Shown here: one piece after another, positions 30,064 to 39,071 of the stretch
Numbering within the stretch: position 1 is the first letter of the stretch
How the letters are laid out: each line of letters starts with the position of its first letter
Assembly (NCBI GenBank): GCA_017449025.1
Contig: JAFSKJ010000044.1
Location: 1-50,040 of the forward strand
DNA: 50,040 nucleotides
Direction: 5' to 3'
DNA from: Prevotella sp.
GTDB taxonomy: Bacteria; Bacteroidota; Bacteroidia; Bacteroidales; Bacteroidaceae
Notes under the pieces: model-generated
The model's database searches: none
Told to the model about the DNA's origin: nothing
What the model saw: the letters and a program-made list of their open reading frames with translations, nothing else
Program-made: the position numbers and the translations under genes

Positions 30064-31773
30064 TTACGCCTTGGCTGCCTTTCGGTACTCCGACGGCGTC
30101 ATCTTGTAGCGCTCACGGAACCGTTCGTTGAAGGAGGTGCGGTTGGCGAAGCCGCTCAGTTCGGCGATGAGGGCGATGGGCTCGTCGGTGTCGGTGAGCA
30201 GACGGGCGGCATGATCGACACGATAGCCGTCGATGAAGGCCTTGGTGCTCGGACTGTCGGAGCACTCGCGAATGGCCTCATCCACGTAGCGGTGGTTGGT
30301 GGCGAGCATCGAGGCGAGGGTGTCGCGGTTCAGTTCGCTGTCGGTATATGGCTGCTCCTTCTTCATCAGTTCGACAAGACGGAGGAAGAGTTGCTCGCCC
30401 TGTGTGCGCTCCTGTTCGGGCTGCCGGGCTATGCGCTCGATGTCGCGCACCTCGCGGCGCTGCTCACGCTGGATTAGGTCGAAGAGTTCGCGGTTCTTGA
30501 CGAGCACGTGGCGGTGGGCGATGGCGAGTCGCCAGAGGGCAACGAGGATGACGAGCATGATGGCGACGAGCGAGAACGCGAGGATGCGATAGACGGTGGT
30601 CTTGGCCTCTTCGTCCTTCAGTTGCAGTTCTTTCTCCTGCGTCTTCATCTGCTGAGCCAGTTCAAGCGTCTCGGCCTGACGCTCGCGCTGTACCAGACTG
30701 TCGTTGATAACCTGATAGCGAGCCTGTGTCTGATAGGCCTCACGGTAACGGCCGATATTGTTCAGCCCCATCGCATACATATAGAGCAAGTCGGCATAAC
30801 GCCAGGAAATGGTGTCCTCCTTCTCACGCAAAAGCGGCTCTAAGCGGTCGTATATCTGCTGGATGCGCCCGGCATTGCCCGCCAAGGCGTAGTAGTTCAG
30901 CATATCCTTCTGGTTGATAGGCTCCCGGGCGGCCTGCGTCTGCTCGAAGGCCTCTGCCGAGCGGCGCGCACCTTCCTTATCGCCCGCCATGTGTTGACAA
31001 TAGGCCAGGACGGGATAGGTGTAGGCCCGCTGCTGGTCGGCCCATCCGGCAGGGGCGTTGGGATTCTCCTTCTCAATGCGGCTGATGACCTGCAGTTTCT
31101 CTTGCAGCAGAGGGATGGCCGCGGCGTAGTTCTCCTGTCCGGCCAGGATGCGGGCCGTGTTGCCAAGGTCGGAGGAGAGTGTGGGCAGGGGCTGGATGCT
31201 GTCGCGGGAGGCCTCGCGCAGGATGTTCATCGAACGGTTCATATAGTCCATGCCGCTACCCTGCTGCAGGCGCTCCATCACCTTGCCCGCCTCGAAATAG
31301 AAGTTGGCCTCTTGCAGGATGTCACCGGCATGATGAGCCATCTCAGCACCCTGTTTGGCATAGCGCACGGCATCTTGGTAGGTGTCGGGGAGATAGGCGC
31401 AGATGTTCACTAACAGCGAGAGCGTCTTCAACTTCTGCACGCTGTCGGCTGCGGGATTCTGGCGCTCAAGCACCTGCAGACAATAGTCGCGGGCCTTGTC
31501 CATGTCCTCGACTGCCGGCGCGTTGTAGTAAACCTGTGCCCGCATCCAGTCGGCCAGGTTCACGTCGGCCAGTCCCCGCATCTCGGCGGTGTCAATCAGC
31601 CCGAGGGTATACTCCGGCTGCTCCATCATCGACTGTTTGATGTTCTCCCACGTGTAGATGCTGTCGGCGGGAAAACCGCCGACCACACGACCGCCTCGAC
31701 CTGTGCAGGCCACCAAGGCCAGCACTGCAAAGAGCAAAATAACTATGATATTTTGGGGATTTCTCTGTGGCAT
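30064..31773 (-). CDS. Membrane-spanning TPR-AraC transcriptional regulator
   Basis: 569 aa. An N-terminal hydrophobic signal ends in a lipobox (VLALVAC, Cys23). Residues about 30-385 are TPR-like helices (DYCLQVLERQNPAADSVQKL, YADLLYMYAMGLNNIGRYRE), predicted periplasmic. One membrane segment (about 391-412, FSLVAIMLVILVALWRLAIA) is followed by a linker and a C-terminal AraC double helix-turn-helix (about 470-569: LASMLATNHRYVDEAIREC, IALIAELSGFANRTSFNERF, YKMTPSEYRKAAK). This architecture couples an extracytoplasmic sensor directly to a DNA-binding domain, as in Bacteroidetes regulators that replace a response regulator. It is the third gene of an operon with two hybrid receptor kinases (40-base gap), so it is the likely output. 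Confidence 0.85.
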   Translation of the reverse strand: MPQRNPQNIIVILLFAVLALVACTGRGGRVVGGFPADSIYTWENIKQSMMEQPEYTLGLIDTAEMRGLADVNLADWMRAQVYYNAPAVEDMDKARDYCLQVLERQNPAADSVQKLKTLSLLVNICAYLPDTYQDAVRYAKQGAEMAHHAGDILQEANFYFEAGKVMERLQQGSGMDYMNRSMNILREASRDSIQPLPTLSSDLGNTARILAGQENYAAAIPLLQEKLQVISRIEKENPNAPAGWADQQRAYTYPVLAYCQHMAGDKEGARRSAEAFEQTQAAREPINQKDMLNYYALAGNAGRIQQIYDRLEPLLREKEDTISWRYADLLYMYAMGLNNIGRYREAYQTQARYQVINDSLVQRERQAETLELAQQMKTQEKELQLKDEEAKTTVYRILAFSLVAIMLVILVALWRLAIAHRHVLVKNRELFDLIQREQRREVRDIERIARQPEQERTQGEQLFLRLVELMKKEQPYTDSELNRDTLASMLATNHRYVDEAIRECSDSPSTKAFIDGYRVDHAARLLTDTDEPIALIAELSGFANRTSFNERFRERYKMTPSEYRKAAKA

Positions 31774-31813
31774 GGTGAATACTCCTTATTCCTCGTTAAA
31801 CAATCCTATGGTC

Positions 31814-34366
31814 TCACGCCTGCTCTTCCTCGCAGGGAATCCAGAGCCAGAAGGTGGATCCCTTGCCCTCGCCACGGCTGATGACGCCGATGTCGCCGCC
31901 GCAGCTGTCGGCGATGCTCTTGCAGATGGCGAGGCCCATGCCCGTGCCCTGCACGAACTCGTCGAGCTTCACGAAACGCTCGAAGACGACCTGCTGCTTG
32001 TCCTTGGGAATGCCGGCGCCGGTGTCCTCGCAGTAGAGGTAGAGACCGTGCTTCTCGTAGCGGTAGCCCAGTCGGACGTGGCCCTGCTTGGTGAACTTCA
32101 CGGCGTTGGTAACGAAGTTGGTGAGCACCTGCTGGATGCGCTCTATGTCGAGCGTGGTGACGAGAGTGTCGTAGGGGTTCTCGGTGATGAACTGCAGGTC
32201 GGTGCCCTTCACGCGCTGCTCTAAGGTGAGGCAGATGTCGTCGAAGGCGGGGGCGAAGTCGATCTTCTCGGGCTTGATGGCGATGGTGCCGCCGGTGATG
32301 GGCGAGGCCTCGATGATGTCGTTGATGAGGCGCTGGAGCATGTCGCTGGAGTTGCGGATGATGCGGACGTACTCTGCCCGCTCGGGCGTGCCCTGGAGGA
32401 CGTCGAGGACGCCCGTGAAGCCGATGATGGCATTCAGGGGCGTGCGCAGCTCGTGGGTCATCGACGCCATGAAGCCACTCTTCAGACGGACGCTCTCGTT
32501 GGCGAGTTGCGTGACGGCCTCCAGTTGCTCTTTGGCCTGCTCCAGTTTGGTGGTGTCGACGGTGATGGTGAGGTCACTGAGGCTAACAGGGCTAATAGGG
32601 CCAATGGGACTAATGGGACCACTGGGACTAATCAGGTGGCGGTCGCTGTGCTCCAGCAGGAACGCCAGCCACTGCTTCTCCTGCTCTATCTCCTGCCTGA
32701 TGGCCAGCACCTCGCGGTCTTGCAAGTGGCGCAGGTGGTCGCGGTTGCGGTCGTCGGTCACGTCGAGCGTGGTGATGAAGTAGTTGGCAGTCTCGCCCTC
32801 GCTGTTGAAGAGCGGCAGGATATTGAACTCGATGTAGCGGTCGATGCCCATCTCAGGGTATTCCATGTGCTGGCAGACGAGCAGGTCGCTGTGGTCGCCA
32901 GGCGAGTAGATGTTGCGGAACAGCGGGATGTCGAACATGCAGACGGTCTCCCAGAATCGCTTCGTCTCGGGGTTCTCGTCCGACATGCCGCAGAGTGTCT
33001 TCATGTTGTCGTTCAGGTCGATGAGCCAGCCGTCCTTGTCGTAGAACGACATGGCGATGAACGGTATGTTCGACAGCCGCTCGTACTTCCTGACAAGCTC
33101 GCGTTCTGCCCTACCCGCCTCCATGTCCTGGGTTACGTCGTGGATGGCATTGACTACGTAGGCTGGATGACCGTCGTTGTCGAGTTCGCAGATGGCGTGG
33201 CCGTGGAAGTTCAGCCAGTGGGGATTCTCGTCGGTTGCGCTGTTATACAGCTTGTCGAGCACAAACTGACGCTCGCGACCGTCGGTTAGGCGCTTCATCT
33301 TCTGCGTGAACTCCTGTCGCTGATGCGGGTGGATATGGCTTGTGAACTCCTCGAGCGTGATGCCCTCCTTGGGCAGGATGCTGCCGTAGCGGTTGGTCAT
33401 GCGGTTGTTCTTGATGTCGTACTCCATGACGTCGAAGTTGCCCATGTGCAGGGCTTTGTACATCATGTCGTTCAGCTCAGTAGAACGTCGGGCGGCCCGC
33501 TGCACGTGAGCCTTTGCCAGACGTACGAAGAGATAGCACAGGGCGGTGAGCAGCAGTATGGCTACGATGACTACATATACTGCCGACGACGAGCTGGACT
33601 GTACCCTCTCCGGATGAAACCACTTGTCCTGTATGACGGCAATCTCTCCCCTCTGTTTCAGGCGCGAGTACTGGTCGTCAATCTGCTCTATCAGCTGACG
33701 GTCACGCCCTACGAAGTGGATTTCGGAGATGGGGATGTCCACGTCGTTGAGGATGATTCCTTCGAGGTTGAGTTCCTTGATCTTCCATTTCAGCGGTTCC
33801 TCGCCCCACACGTAGTATTTGTAGTCGCCGTTGATGAGTCCCGTCAGCGCCACCTTCGGCGTCTGGAACTCCATGCGGCTGTTTATGGCGGTGTCTACGT
33901 CCCTGAAATAGTTGGCGGAGTAGTCGCCGGGCTTGAACACGGCGCCTTCACGCTCCAGCTGCTGCATGGATACCATGCCGGCAGAATCGGAATGCATGGC
34001 CACACGGATGCGGTTGTAGTTGACGATGTTCTCTGAGAGGACGTATGGGTTGCGACGGTATCGGCGGGCGTTGGCCAGGATGATGTCGGCATTGCCGCGT
34101 TCGAAGGTCTTCAGGGCTATGCTCCAGTCTTTCATCACAAACTCACAGGGCAGGTTCAGCTCTTTCATCACTGCCCTGATCACGTCTACGTTGCTGCCCG
34201 AAGGCTGCCCCTTGCCGTTCAGGAATTCGTAGGGAGCCTTGTCCCAGTCGCAGACAATTACCACCGGCCGCTCCTTGGTGTACTTGTCGGAGAGTTGCTG
34301 AGCCGTTGCCGTGAGTGCCATGGCACTGAGCAACAAGACTGCTATCGTTATATATAGGTGTCTCAT
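31814..34366 (-). CDS. Substrate-binding-domain sensor histidine kinase (SBP_bac_3-TM-PAS-HisKA-HATPase)
   Basis: 850 aa. Signal peptide (MRHLYITIAVLLLSAMALTATA), then a family-3 solute-binding domain (about 34-255: VVIVCDWDKAPYEFLNGKGQ, ALKTFERGNADIILANARRY, VIQDKWF at its end). One membrane segment lies near 262-285 (VYVVIVAILLLTALCYLFV). PAS-like regions (300-580) precede an intact HisKA box (FMASMTHELRTPLNAIIGFT, His638) and HATPase_c motifs (NFVTNAVKFTKQG, DTGAGIPKDKQ, GTGMGLAI). No receiver domain follows. A 9-bp tandem repeat codes ISPSGPISPIGPISPVSL in the linker. It starts 6 bases after the preceding receptor gene, which is related but catalytically altered; the two may heterodimerise (inference). 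Confidence 0.9.
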   Translation of the reverse strand: MRHLYITIAVLLLSAMALTATAQQLSDKYTKERPVVIVCDWDKAPYEFLNGKGQPSGSNVDVIRAVMKELNLPCEFVMKDWSIALKTFERGNADIILANARRYRRNPYVLSENIVNYNRIRVAMHSDSAGMVSMQQLEREGAVFKPGDYSANYFRDVDTAINSRMEFQTPKVALTGLINGDYKYYVWGEEPLKWKIKELNLEGIILNDVDIPISEIHFVGRDRQLIEQIDDQYSRLKQRGEIAVIQDKWFHPERVQSSSSSAVYVVIVAILLLTALCYLFVRLAKAHVQRAARRSTELNDMMYKALHMGNFDVMEYDIKNNRMTNRYGSILPKEGITLEEFTSHIHPHQRQEFTQKMKRLTDGRERQFVLDKLYNSATDENPHWLNFHGHAICELDNDGHPAYVVNAIHDVTQDMEAGRAERELVRKYERLSNIPFIAMSFYDKDGWLIDLNDNMKTLCGMSDENPETKRFWETVCMFDIPLFRNIYSPGDHSDLLVCQHMEYPEMGIDRYIEFNILPLFNSEGETANYFITTLDVTDDRNRDHLRHLQDREVLAIRQEIEQEKQWLAFLLEHSDRHLISPSGPISPIGPISPVSLSDLTITVDTTKLEQAKEQLEAVTQLANESVRLKSGFMASMTHELRTPLNAIIGFTGVLDVLQGTPERAEYVRIIRNSSDMLQRLINDIIEASPITGGTIAIKPEKIDFAPAFDDICLTLEQRVKGTDLQFITENPYDTLVTTLDIERIQQVLTNFVTNAVKFTKQGHVRLGYRYEKHGLYLYCEDTGAGIPKDKQQVVFERFVKLDEFVQGTGMGLAICKSIADSCGGDIGVISRGEGKGSTFWLWIPCEEEQA
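32581..32634. repeat. In-frame 9-bp tandem repeat (GGGACTAAT type), six units
   Basis: Units GGCTAACAG, GGCTAATAG, GGCCAATGG, GACTAATGG, GACCACTGG and GACTAATCA. Phase-shifted, the consensus GGGRCTAAT is close to the GGGRTTAAT unit in the C13 gene. It encodes a Gly/Ser-Pro-Ile repeat in the kinase linker. Confidence 0.85.
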
Positions 34367-34372
34367 AAATGA

Positions 34373-37168
34373 CTATGCTGTTTTCTTGCGTTTGATGACT
34401 GAAGCATGGCAGGGAATCATGATGTAGACGGTTGTGCCCGAACCAACTTCAGAGATAATCTCGACGGTGCCGCCCATCTGGCTGACAAGTTCCTTGGTGA
34501 TGGCCAGTCCCAGTCCCTTGGTGGTGTGGACTCCGCCCAGCTCCTCCTCCCTTATGCGTATGAGTTCGGCCTCGGGAATGCCTTCACCCGTATCGTCTAC
34601 CGAGATGACCAGTCGGCGGCCTATGTAGTCGTAGCGTGCCCTGACGGTTCCCTTGCTGGTATGCTGTGCTGCGTTGGCTGTAATATGTCCGATGACGCGC
34701 CCCAGGTTCTCGGCATCAATGTCTACCGTCAGCTGCTCGTACGGGTTCTCTACTATATATCGGGTATTGTCGTTCTTGAACTTCATCCACCCGTCGATGC
34801 ACAGCGACTCGAACAGCTCGGCGAAGTTCAGGGGCTGCTTGTTTATTTCCACCATCCGCGCCTCTAAGCGCGACAGGTAGAGGATGTTGTCTATCAGGTG
34901 CAGCAGAGAGTCGGCATTCTGCTGGATGCCAGTGCATAGTTCCGCCTCGTTGTCGGTAGGCTCGTTCTCGTTGATCTGCGACACGTAGTCCACCACATTC
35001 CCCATGGGGGTTCGGATTTCCTGCACCATGTTCTTGATGAAGTTGTTCTTGGTGCTCTCCACCTCCTGCACCTTGGCGTTCTGCTCGTCCATCTGGTTCT
35101 CTATCGACTTCATGGTGCTGATGTCGCGCAGCAGTCCGCGGTATTCCGTCACCCGCAGTCTTTCCTTGTCGTAGACGGGTATGAGGCGGAAGTGAAGAAT
35201 CAGCGGCACGCCACCGGCAGAGCGCAGTGTGGTCCTGACATCGCAGTCTACCACCTTGTCGGCACAATCGTCCATATCGCTAATCAGGCGCAACACCTGA
35301 CGCTGCGAGTGCTCGCTGACCAGCGTCATGCAACGGGTCTGCGTCAGTGCATGCTGCACATTGTCCATTCTGTTGTAGATGGTCAGCGTGTGCGAGCCAG
35401 GCGTGTAGGCCACCAATCGGATGTCGGTACCGTCTATGGCCGAGTTGATCAGTGCCCTATAGTGGTTCAGCTCGCCGCGCACCTCGTTTATCCTCTTCTG
35501 CCCGTCCAGCTCCTGGCCTTTGCTGTTGACGGCCATGGTGATGTCGCGGCAGAAGGCAAAGACCCCCAACAGGCTGCCGCCATCGTCGTGGATGGTCATC
35601 AGGCGGAACTCCGCAATGCGGTCGCCGGCCACAGTCTGCGTGGCCTGCAGTCCGTCCAAGTCCTCCAATTGCCGGTCGCCAATGTTCAGCAGCTCACCAA
35701 TGGCAATGCCTTCCTCCACCGCCTCGTCGGCATTGCACCCGAACATGTCGCAGGCCTTGGGGTTGATATTGGCAAGGCGCCCCTCGTTATTGAAGAGCAT
35801 GATGCCAAGTATGGGCGTATAGAAGATGGACCAGTAGCGCAGGGCGCGCTCCTCGTCGAGCCGTTTCTGCCGCTGCTCTTCCGTTACATCTTTCTTAGTG
35901 CCTATAATCACCGTGGGATTGCCCTTCTTGTCACGGCTCAGCACCGACAGCACAATGTGGTAGTCGCGGTCCTTGGTGTCGCCGCCCTCCACATCCTTGG
36001 CACGCAGCGTCAAGTCGATCTCCTTTTCCTCGGAAATCTGTCCACTTGATTCCTGCGACAGTCTGTCCAATGCCGACTTCAGACGCACGAAATCCTCGTG
36101 GCTATAGCGCTGCGAGAACTCGTCCATGGAGTATGTATATGCCACCTGGCCGTTGTCGTTGTGCCATGCAAACTGGTTCTTCAGTATGTCGTAGGTCCAC
36201 ATGTGTACCTGACTGGTCTGCATGATCAGCGCCAGCCGGTTGTTGCGCTTAGTGTTCTCACGGCTCAGCTTGCGACTCTGCGTGTTGTAGGTGACAGCAT
36301 AGGCTCCCATCAGAATCAGCAGTGCCACCGCACCACCTACGACATACCACATCCACTCAGGCATTCCGGGATCTTGCCGCTCCGGATAGAACCACTTGTC
36401 CTGCAACGGCTGTATCTTGTCGTTGGTGTACAGCTTGGAGTAAGCATCGTCCAATCGGTCCAGCAACTGCTGATTGTGCGACATGAACTTATACTGGCCG
36501 TGCTGCATATTGACAGGTGTCAACTCCAGATTGTCAATATGATAGCGGTTCATCAGCCATTTCAGCGACAGCGTGTTCCATACAATCAGCCCATCCTCCT
36601 TGGCACTGACCTCCTGGATGGCCTCGCGCATATCCTCAACGGGCAGGGCATTCTCACCCCAGCCGTATTCCAGCATCAAGTGATGGACAAGTGAACTATC
36701 GTTGACAATAACGTGGTGGTTGCTCAAGTCGCGGAACCGTTTAATCTCCACAGTCTTGCTCTTAGGTGTCACCACGCTCTGCGTAAACAGCGTCACGGCA
36801 TTCTTGCTGTACAGTCCGAACTCATCGTGGAATCCTACAGCCAGTCCCAGCATCAGGTCCGACCGCCCGTCCTTAAGGTCGCGGAAGGCCTCTTGCGACG
36901 GTTTCAGCTTGATGACGTAGGGAATCTCCAGCTCCTTCATCAGCAGCCGTATCAGGTCTACGTTGAAACCGTCGGGTTCGCCATCATCGTTCAGAAACGA
37001 ATAAGGCCACAAGTCCCACACGTCTTCATAAACAAGGGGGTGAGCCTCGGAAAACACCTGTGTGCTGTCAGTCTGGGCCTGTGTTGCAGCCAACGAGAAT
37101 GGCATGCAAAGCAGCATCGTCAGCCATCTCCTGCACCATATCTTTTTATAGCATGAAGTCTTAAGCAT
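34373..37168 (-). CDS. SBP_bac_3-TM-PAS sensor with degenerate histidine kinase (phospho-acceptor His replaced by Gln)
   Basis: 931 aa, same architecture as the next gene. A signal peptide is followed by a solute-binding domain (about 48-268: DVWDLWPYSFLNDDGEPDGF, AFRDLKDGRSDLMLGLAVGF, PLQDKWFYPER), a membrane segment (about 275-292), PAS-like domains (VTEEQRQKRLDEERALRYWS, PILGIMLFNNEGRLANINPK), a HisKA-like helix and HATPase_c. The H-box reads NNFIKNMVQEIRTPMGNVVD, where the usual His is Gln716 (codon CAG). ATPase motifs look conserved (ITANAAQHTSKG, DDTGEGIPEAE, TKGLGLAITKEL). It could act as an ATP-binding, phosphotransfer-dead partner of the adjacent kinase (inference). It heads the three-gene sensory operon, with a promoter-like box at 37205-37212. 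Confidence 0.85.
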   Translation of the reverse strand: MLKTSCYKKIWCRRWLTMLLCMPFSLAATQAQTDSTQVFSEAHPLVYEDVWDLWPYSFLNDDGEPDGFNVDLIRLLMKELEIPYVIKLKPSQEAFRDLKDGRSDLMLGLAVGFHDEFGLYSKNAVTLFTQSVVTPKSKTVEIKRFRDLSNHHVIVNDSSLVHHLMLEYGWGENALPVEDMREAIQEVSAKEDGLIVWNTLSLKWLMNRYHIDNLELTPVNMQHGQYKFMSHNQQLLDRLDDAYSKLYTNDKIQPLQDKWFYPERQDPGMPEWMWYVVGGAVALLILMGAYAVTYNTQSRKLSRENTKRNNRLALIMQTSQVHMWTYDILKNQFAWHNDNGQVAYTYSMDEFSQRYSHEDFVRLKSALDRLSQESSGQISEEKEIDLTLRAKDVEGGDTKDRDYHIVLSVLSRDKKGNPTVIIGTKKDVTEEQRQKRLDEERALRYWSIFYTPILGIMLFNNEGRLANINPKACDMFGCNADEAVEEGIAIGELLNIGDRQLEDLDGLQATQTVAGDRIAEFRLMTIHDDGGSLLGVFAFCRDITMAVNSKGQELDGQKRINEVRGELNHYRALINSAIDGTDIRLVAYTPGSHTLTIYNRMDNVQHALTQTRCMTLVSEHSQRQVLRLISDMDDCADKVVDCDVRTTLRSAGGVPLILHFRLIPVYDKERLRVTEYRGLLRDISTMKSIENQMDEQNAKVQEVESTKNNFIKNMVQEIRTPMGNVVDYVSQINENEPTDNEAELCTGIQQNADSLLHLIDNILYLSRLEARMVEINKQPLNFAELFESLCIDGWMKFKNDNTRYIVENPYEQLTVDIDAENLGRVIGHITANAAQHTSKGTVRARYDYIGRRLVISVDDTGEGIPEAELIRIREEELGGVHTTKGLGLAITKELVSQMGGTVEIISEVGSGTTVYIMIPCHASVIKRKKTA

Positions 37169-37204
37169 ATCGTATATCCGCTAAAGAATCGTTGTAATCG
37201 TTTG

Positions 37205-37212
37205 CAAAGATA
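37205..37212 (-). promoter_or_regulatory. -7 promoter box of the sensory operon
   Basis: The minus strand reads TATCTTTG (TAnnTTTG), 36 bases before the ATG at 37168; the -33 box is weak. A hairpin fragment (GATGCCGTAGGCATC, 37338-37352) lies further upstream and recurs at 14389-14403. Confidence 0.5.
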
Positions 37213-37371
37213 CAAAGAAAAGCGGAATTATCAGCCCTTTTTTGGAGAATTAACGCAATTCGACTCATCAGGCGCATGTTTCACGCCTTTTTCATGAAAA
37301 CTTTAGGGGTTAGGGCTTATTGCTTTATAGGAAGACGATGCCGTAGGCATCAGATAGGGGTAATTGTTTTG

Positions 37372-37656
37372 CTATTTCCGCTTGGGGTTTTTAGGGAACC
37401 ATCCTCGGTCTACCCGCTTCTTCTGCTCGAAGAGTTCGCCTATGCCCCAGAGGGCGGATGCCCCGAAGACTCCGACGATGGCGGAGAGAATGGTGTTCTC
37501 AATGAACAAAGCCCAGACTATGCAGGCCACCCCAATGACAAGATAGGCCACCCAGGGTCGCGTACCCCAGTAATACTCTGTCTTGATGACAATGGGATGC
37601 CACAGCCCTATGGTAAGGAAGGTGGCAAGGGCAATGATAATTCCTGTAAAATACAT
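37372..37656 (-). CDS. DUF4491-like small membrane protein
   Basis: 94 aa with three hydrophobic segments (GIIIALATFLTIGLWHPIVI, WVAYLVIGVACIVWALFI, LSAIVGVFGASALWGIGELF) and a basic Arg/Lys/Pro-rich end. The pattern FxGIxxALxTFLxIGxxHPxVIKxEYxxGxxxW fits the Bacteroidales DUF4491 family, function unknown. It follows the TolC-type gene by 36 bases, across a TCCCCCC-A-GGGGGGA palindrome, so it may be the tail of the NRPS-export operon or an unrelated housekeeping gene; homologues occur widely without NRPS genes. Confidence 0.75.
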   Translation of the reverse strand: MYFTGIIIALATFLTIGLWHPIVIKTEYYWGTRPWVAYLVIGVACIVWALFIENTILSAIVGVFGASALWGIGELFEQKKRVDRGWFPKNPKRK

Positions 37657-37664
37657 TGAAAGTC

Positions 37665-37679
37665 TCCCCCCAGGGGGGA
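37665..37679 (-). terminator. GC palindrome between the TolC-type and DUF4491 genes
   Basis: TCCCCCC-A-GGGGGGA sits between the TolC stop (37693) and the next ATG (37656). It may attenuate transcription at the end of the export operon; no U run follows. Confidence 0.3.
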
Positions 37680-37692
37680 TGGCGTAGGATGG

Positions 37693-39063
37693 TTATTTAG
37701 CGTAGACAGCGAGTATTTTTTCGCGGATTATGAATTCATACTTAGCCTGTACGGCATTCTCGCGTGCCTGTCTGAGGCGCTGTGTGGCCTGTGTGAGGTC
37801 GTAGAGTGTGCTGCGGCCAGAGTCGTACTTGTCCTGCTCGAACGTGAACGAGAGCTGGCTGGCTTCCTGTGCCTTGAGTGCCGACTGGAACTTCTCTCGT
37901 GCATTGTAAGCATTGTGGTAGGCCTGCTCTATCTCCTTGTGCAGCTTCTGCCGCACATCGTCGAGGAGGAGCTGGTTGTCGGCGAGCGACATGCGTGCGC
38001 GGCGTATGTTGTTGCGGGTGGTGGAGTGGTCGAAGACGGGCACTGTGAGGTGAAGGCCGATAAGCTCGCTGCGGTTGTGCCACATCTGTCCGGGAAAATG
38101 CCGGTGGGTGGTCATGGCGCTCAGTGAACTCAGCTCGCTTGAGGTGTTGAAGAAGTTCTGGTAGTAGGTGTTGAGCGATGCGCGGAGTTTGAGCTGCGGA
38201 TAATATCCGGCGCGTGCCGTCTGAATGTCGTACTTGCTTTTCTCCACCTGTGCCTTCACCACCTCTATCGACGGGTATCTGTCGGCAATGTCGTTGAAGA
38301 GTGTCTGGGAGTCGATGATGTCGCCCTTTATTATCTCGTCGTCGGAGAAGTCAACTATTTGGAAGTCGGCAGCCGACTTGAGGTTGAGCAGCTGTGAGAG
38401 TGTGAGCAGGGCTATGCGTGCTCGTCCGCGACATTCGGTAAGGTCGTACTCGTCGGCAGCGAGCTGTGCCTCGGCGTCTGCCAGGTCGCTCTTGGGGTTC
38501 TTGCCGTCGTCTACGAGTGCCTTGGTGCGCTGATACAGCTGTCTGCTTGTCTCCACCTGTGTCTCTGCCACCTTGGCCATGCCTTCCTCATAGAGGGCTT
38601 GCAGGTAGTAGACAGCCACCTGTATGGAGAGGTCTTTGCGTGCATGGTCGAGCGAGGCCATGGTCTGCCTCACTTGCCAGCGTGCGGCCTTGACACGGTT
38701 CTGGGTGCGGAAGCCGTCGAAGAGTGTCATCTCGGCTGACACTCCGGCGCTGGTATACGACAGGTCGGAGTCAACCTGTCCCGACGAGGAGGGCATGGTT
38801 CCTGTGGATGCGAGGGCATTGCCGAAGCTGAACTGCTGTGCTATGCCGGCAGTGACGGTGGGCAGCCAGTCCTTGGTGGCGGTGTCCAAGTCGTTCTCGC
38901 TCATCTGCACGTCGAGCATTCTGCGCTGCACGTCGATGTTGTGCTCTATGGCATACTGTACGCAGTCTTCGTAGCTCCACTTGGGCTGTGCGTGGAGTTC
39001 CCCTCCAACTCCCCCGAGCGGGAGGGCTAAACATACTGCATATTTGATGATATTCTTTTTCAT
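37693..39063 (-). CDS. TolC-family outer-membrane efflux protein
   Basis: 456 aa with a signal peptide ending LHAQ. Two OEP repeats are visible: WSYEDCVQYAIEHNIDVQRR and LDTATKDWLPTVTAGIAQQF in the first half, then YPSIEVVKAQVEKSKYDIQT, ARAGYYPQLKLRASLN and YDSGRSTLYDLTQATQRLRQ in the second. The product would form the outer-membrane exit duct of the tripartite pump. It starts 8 bases after the adaptor gene. The signal-peptide h-region ends in LPLGGVGGE, encoded by a palindrome-type GC stretch (38998-39027) resembling repeat family A. Confidence 0.92.
   Translation of the reverse strand: MKKNIIKYAVCLALPLGGVGGELHAQPKWSYEDCVQYAIEHNIDVQRRMLDVQMSENDLDTATKDWLPTVTAGIAQQFSFGNALASTGTMPSSSGQVDSDLSYTSAGVSAEMTLFDGFRTQNRVKAARWQVRQTMASLDHARKDLSIQVAVYYLQALYEEGMAKVAETQVETSRQLYQRTKALVDDGKNPKSDLADAEAQLAADEYDLTECRGRARIALLTLSQLLNLKSAADFQIVDFSDDEIIKGDIIDSQTLFNDIADRYPSIEVVKAQVEKSKYDIQTARAGYYPQLKLRASLNTYYQNFFNTSSELSSLSAMTTHRHFPGQMWHNRSELIGLHLTVPVFDHSTTRNNIRRARMSLADNQLLLDDVRQKLHKEIEQAYHNAYNAREKFQSALKAQEASQLSFTFEQDKYDSGRSTLYDLTQATQRLRQARENAVQAKYEFIIREKILAVYAK
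38998..39027. repeat. GC-rich palindrome-type insertion in the TolC signal peptide
   Basis: The coding strand reads CCCTCCC-GCTC-GGGGGAG followed by TTGGAGGGG, the stem-plus-TTGG-GGGG layout of family A. It encodes LPLGGVGGE inside the signal sequence without breaking the frame. Confidence 0.5.
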
Positions 39064-39071
39064 AGTATGTT

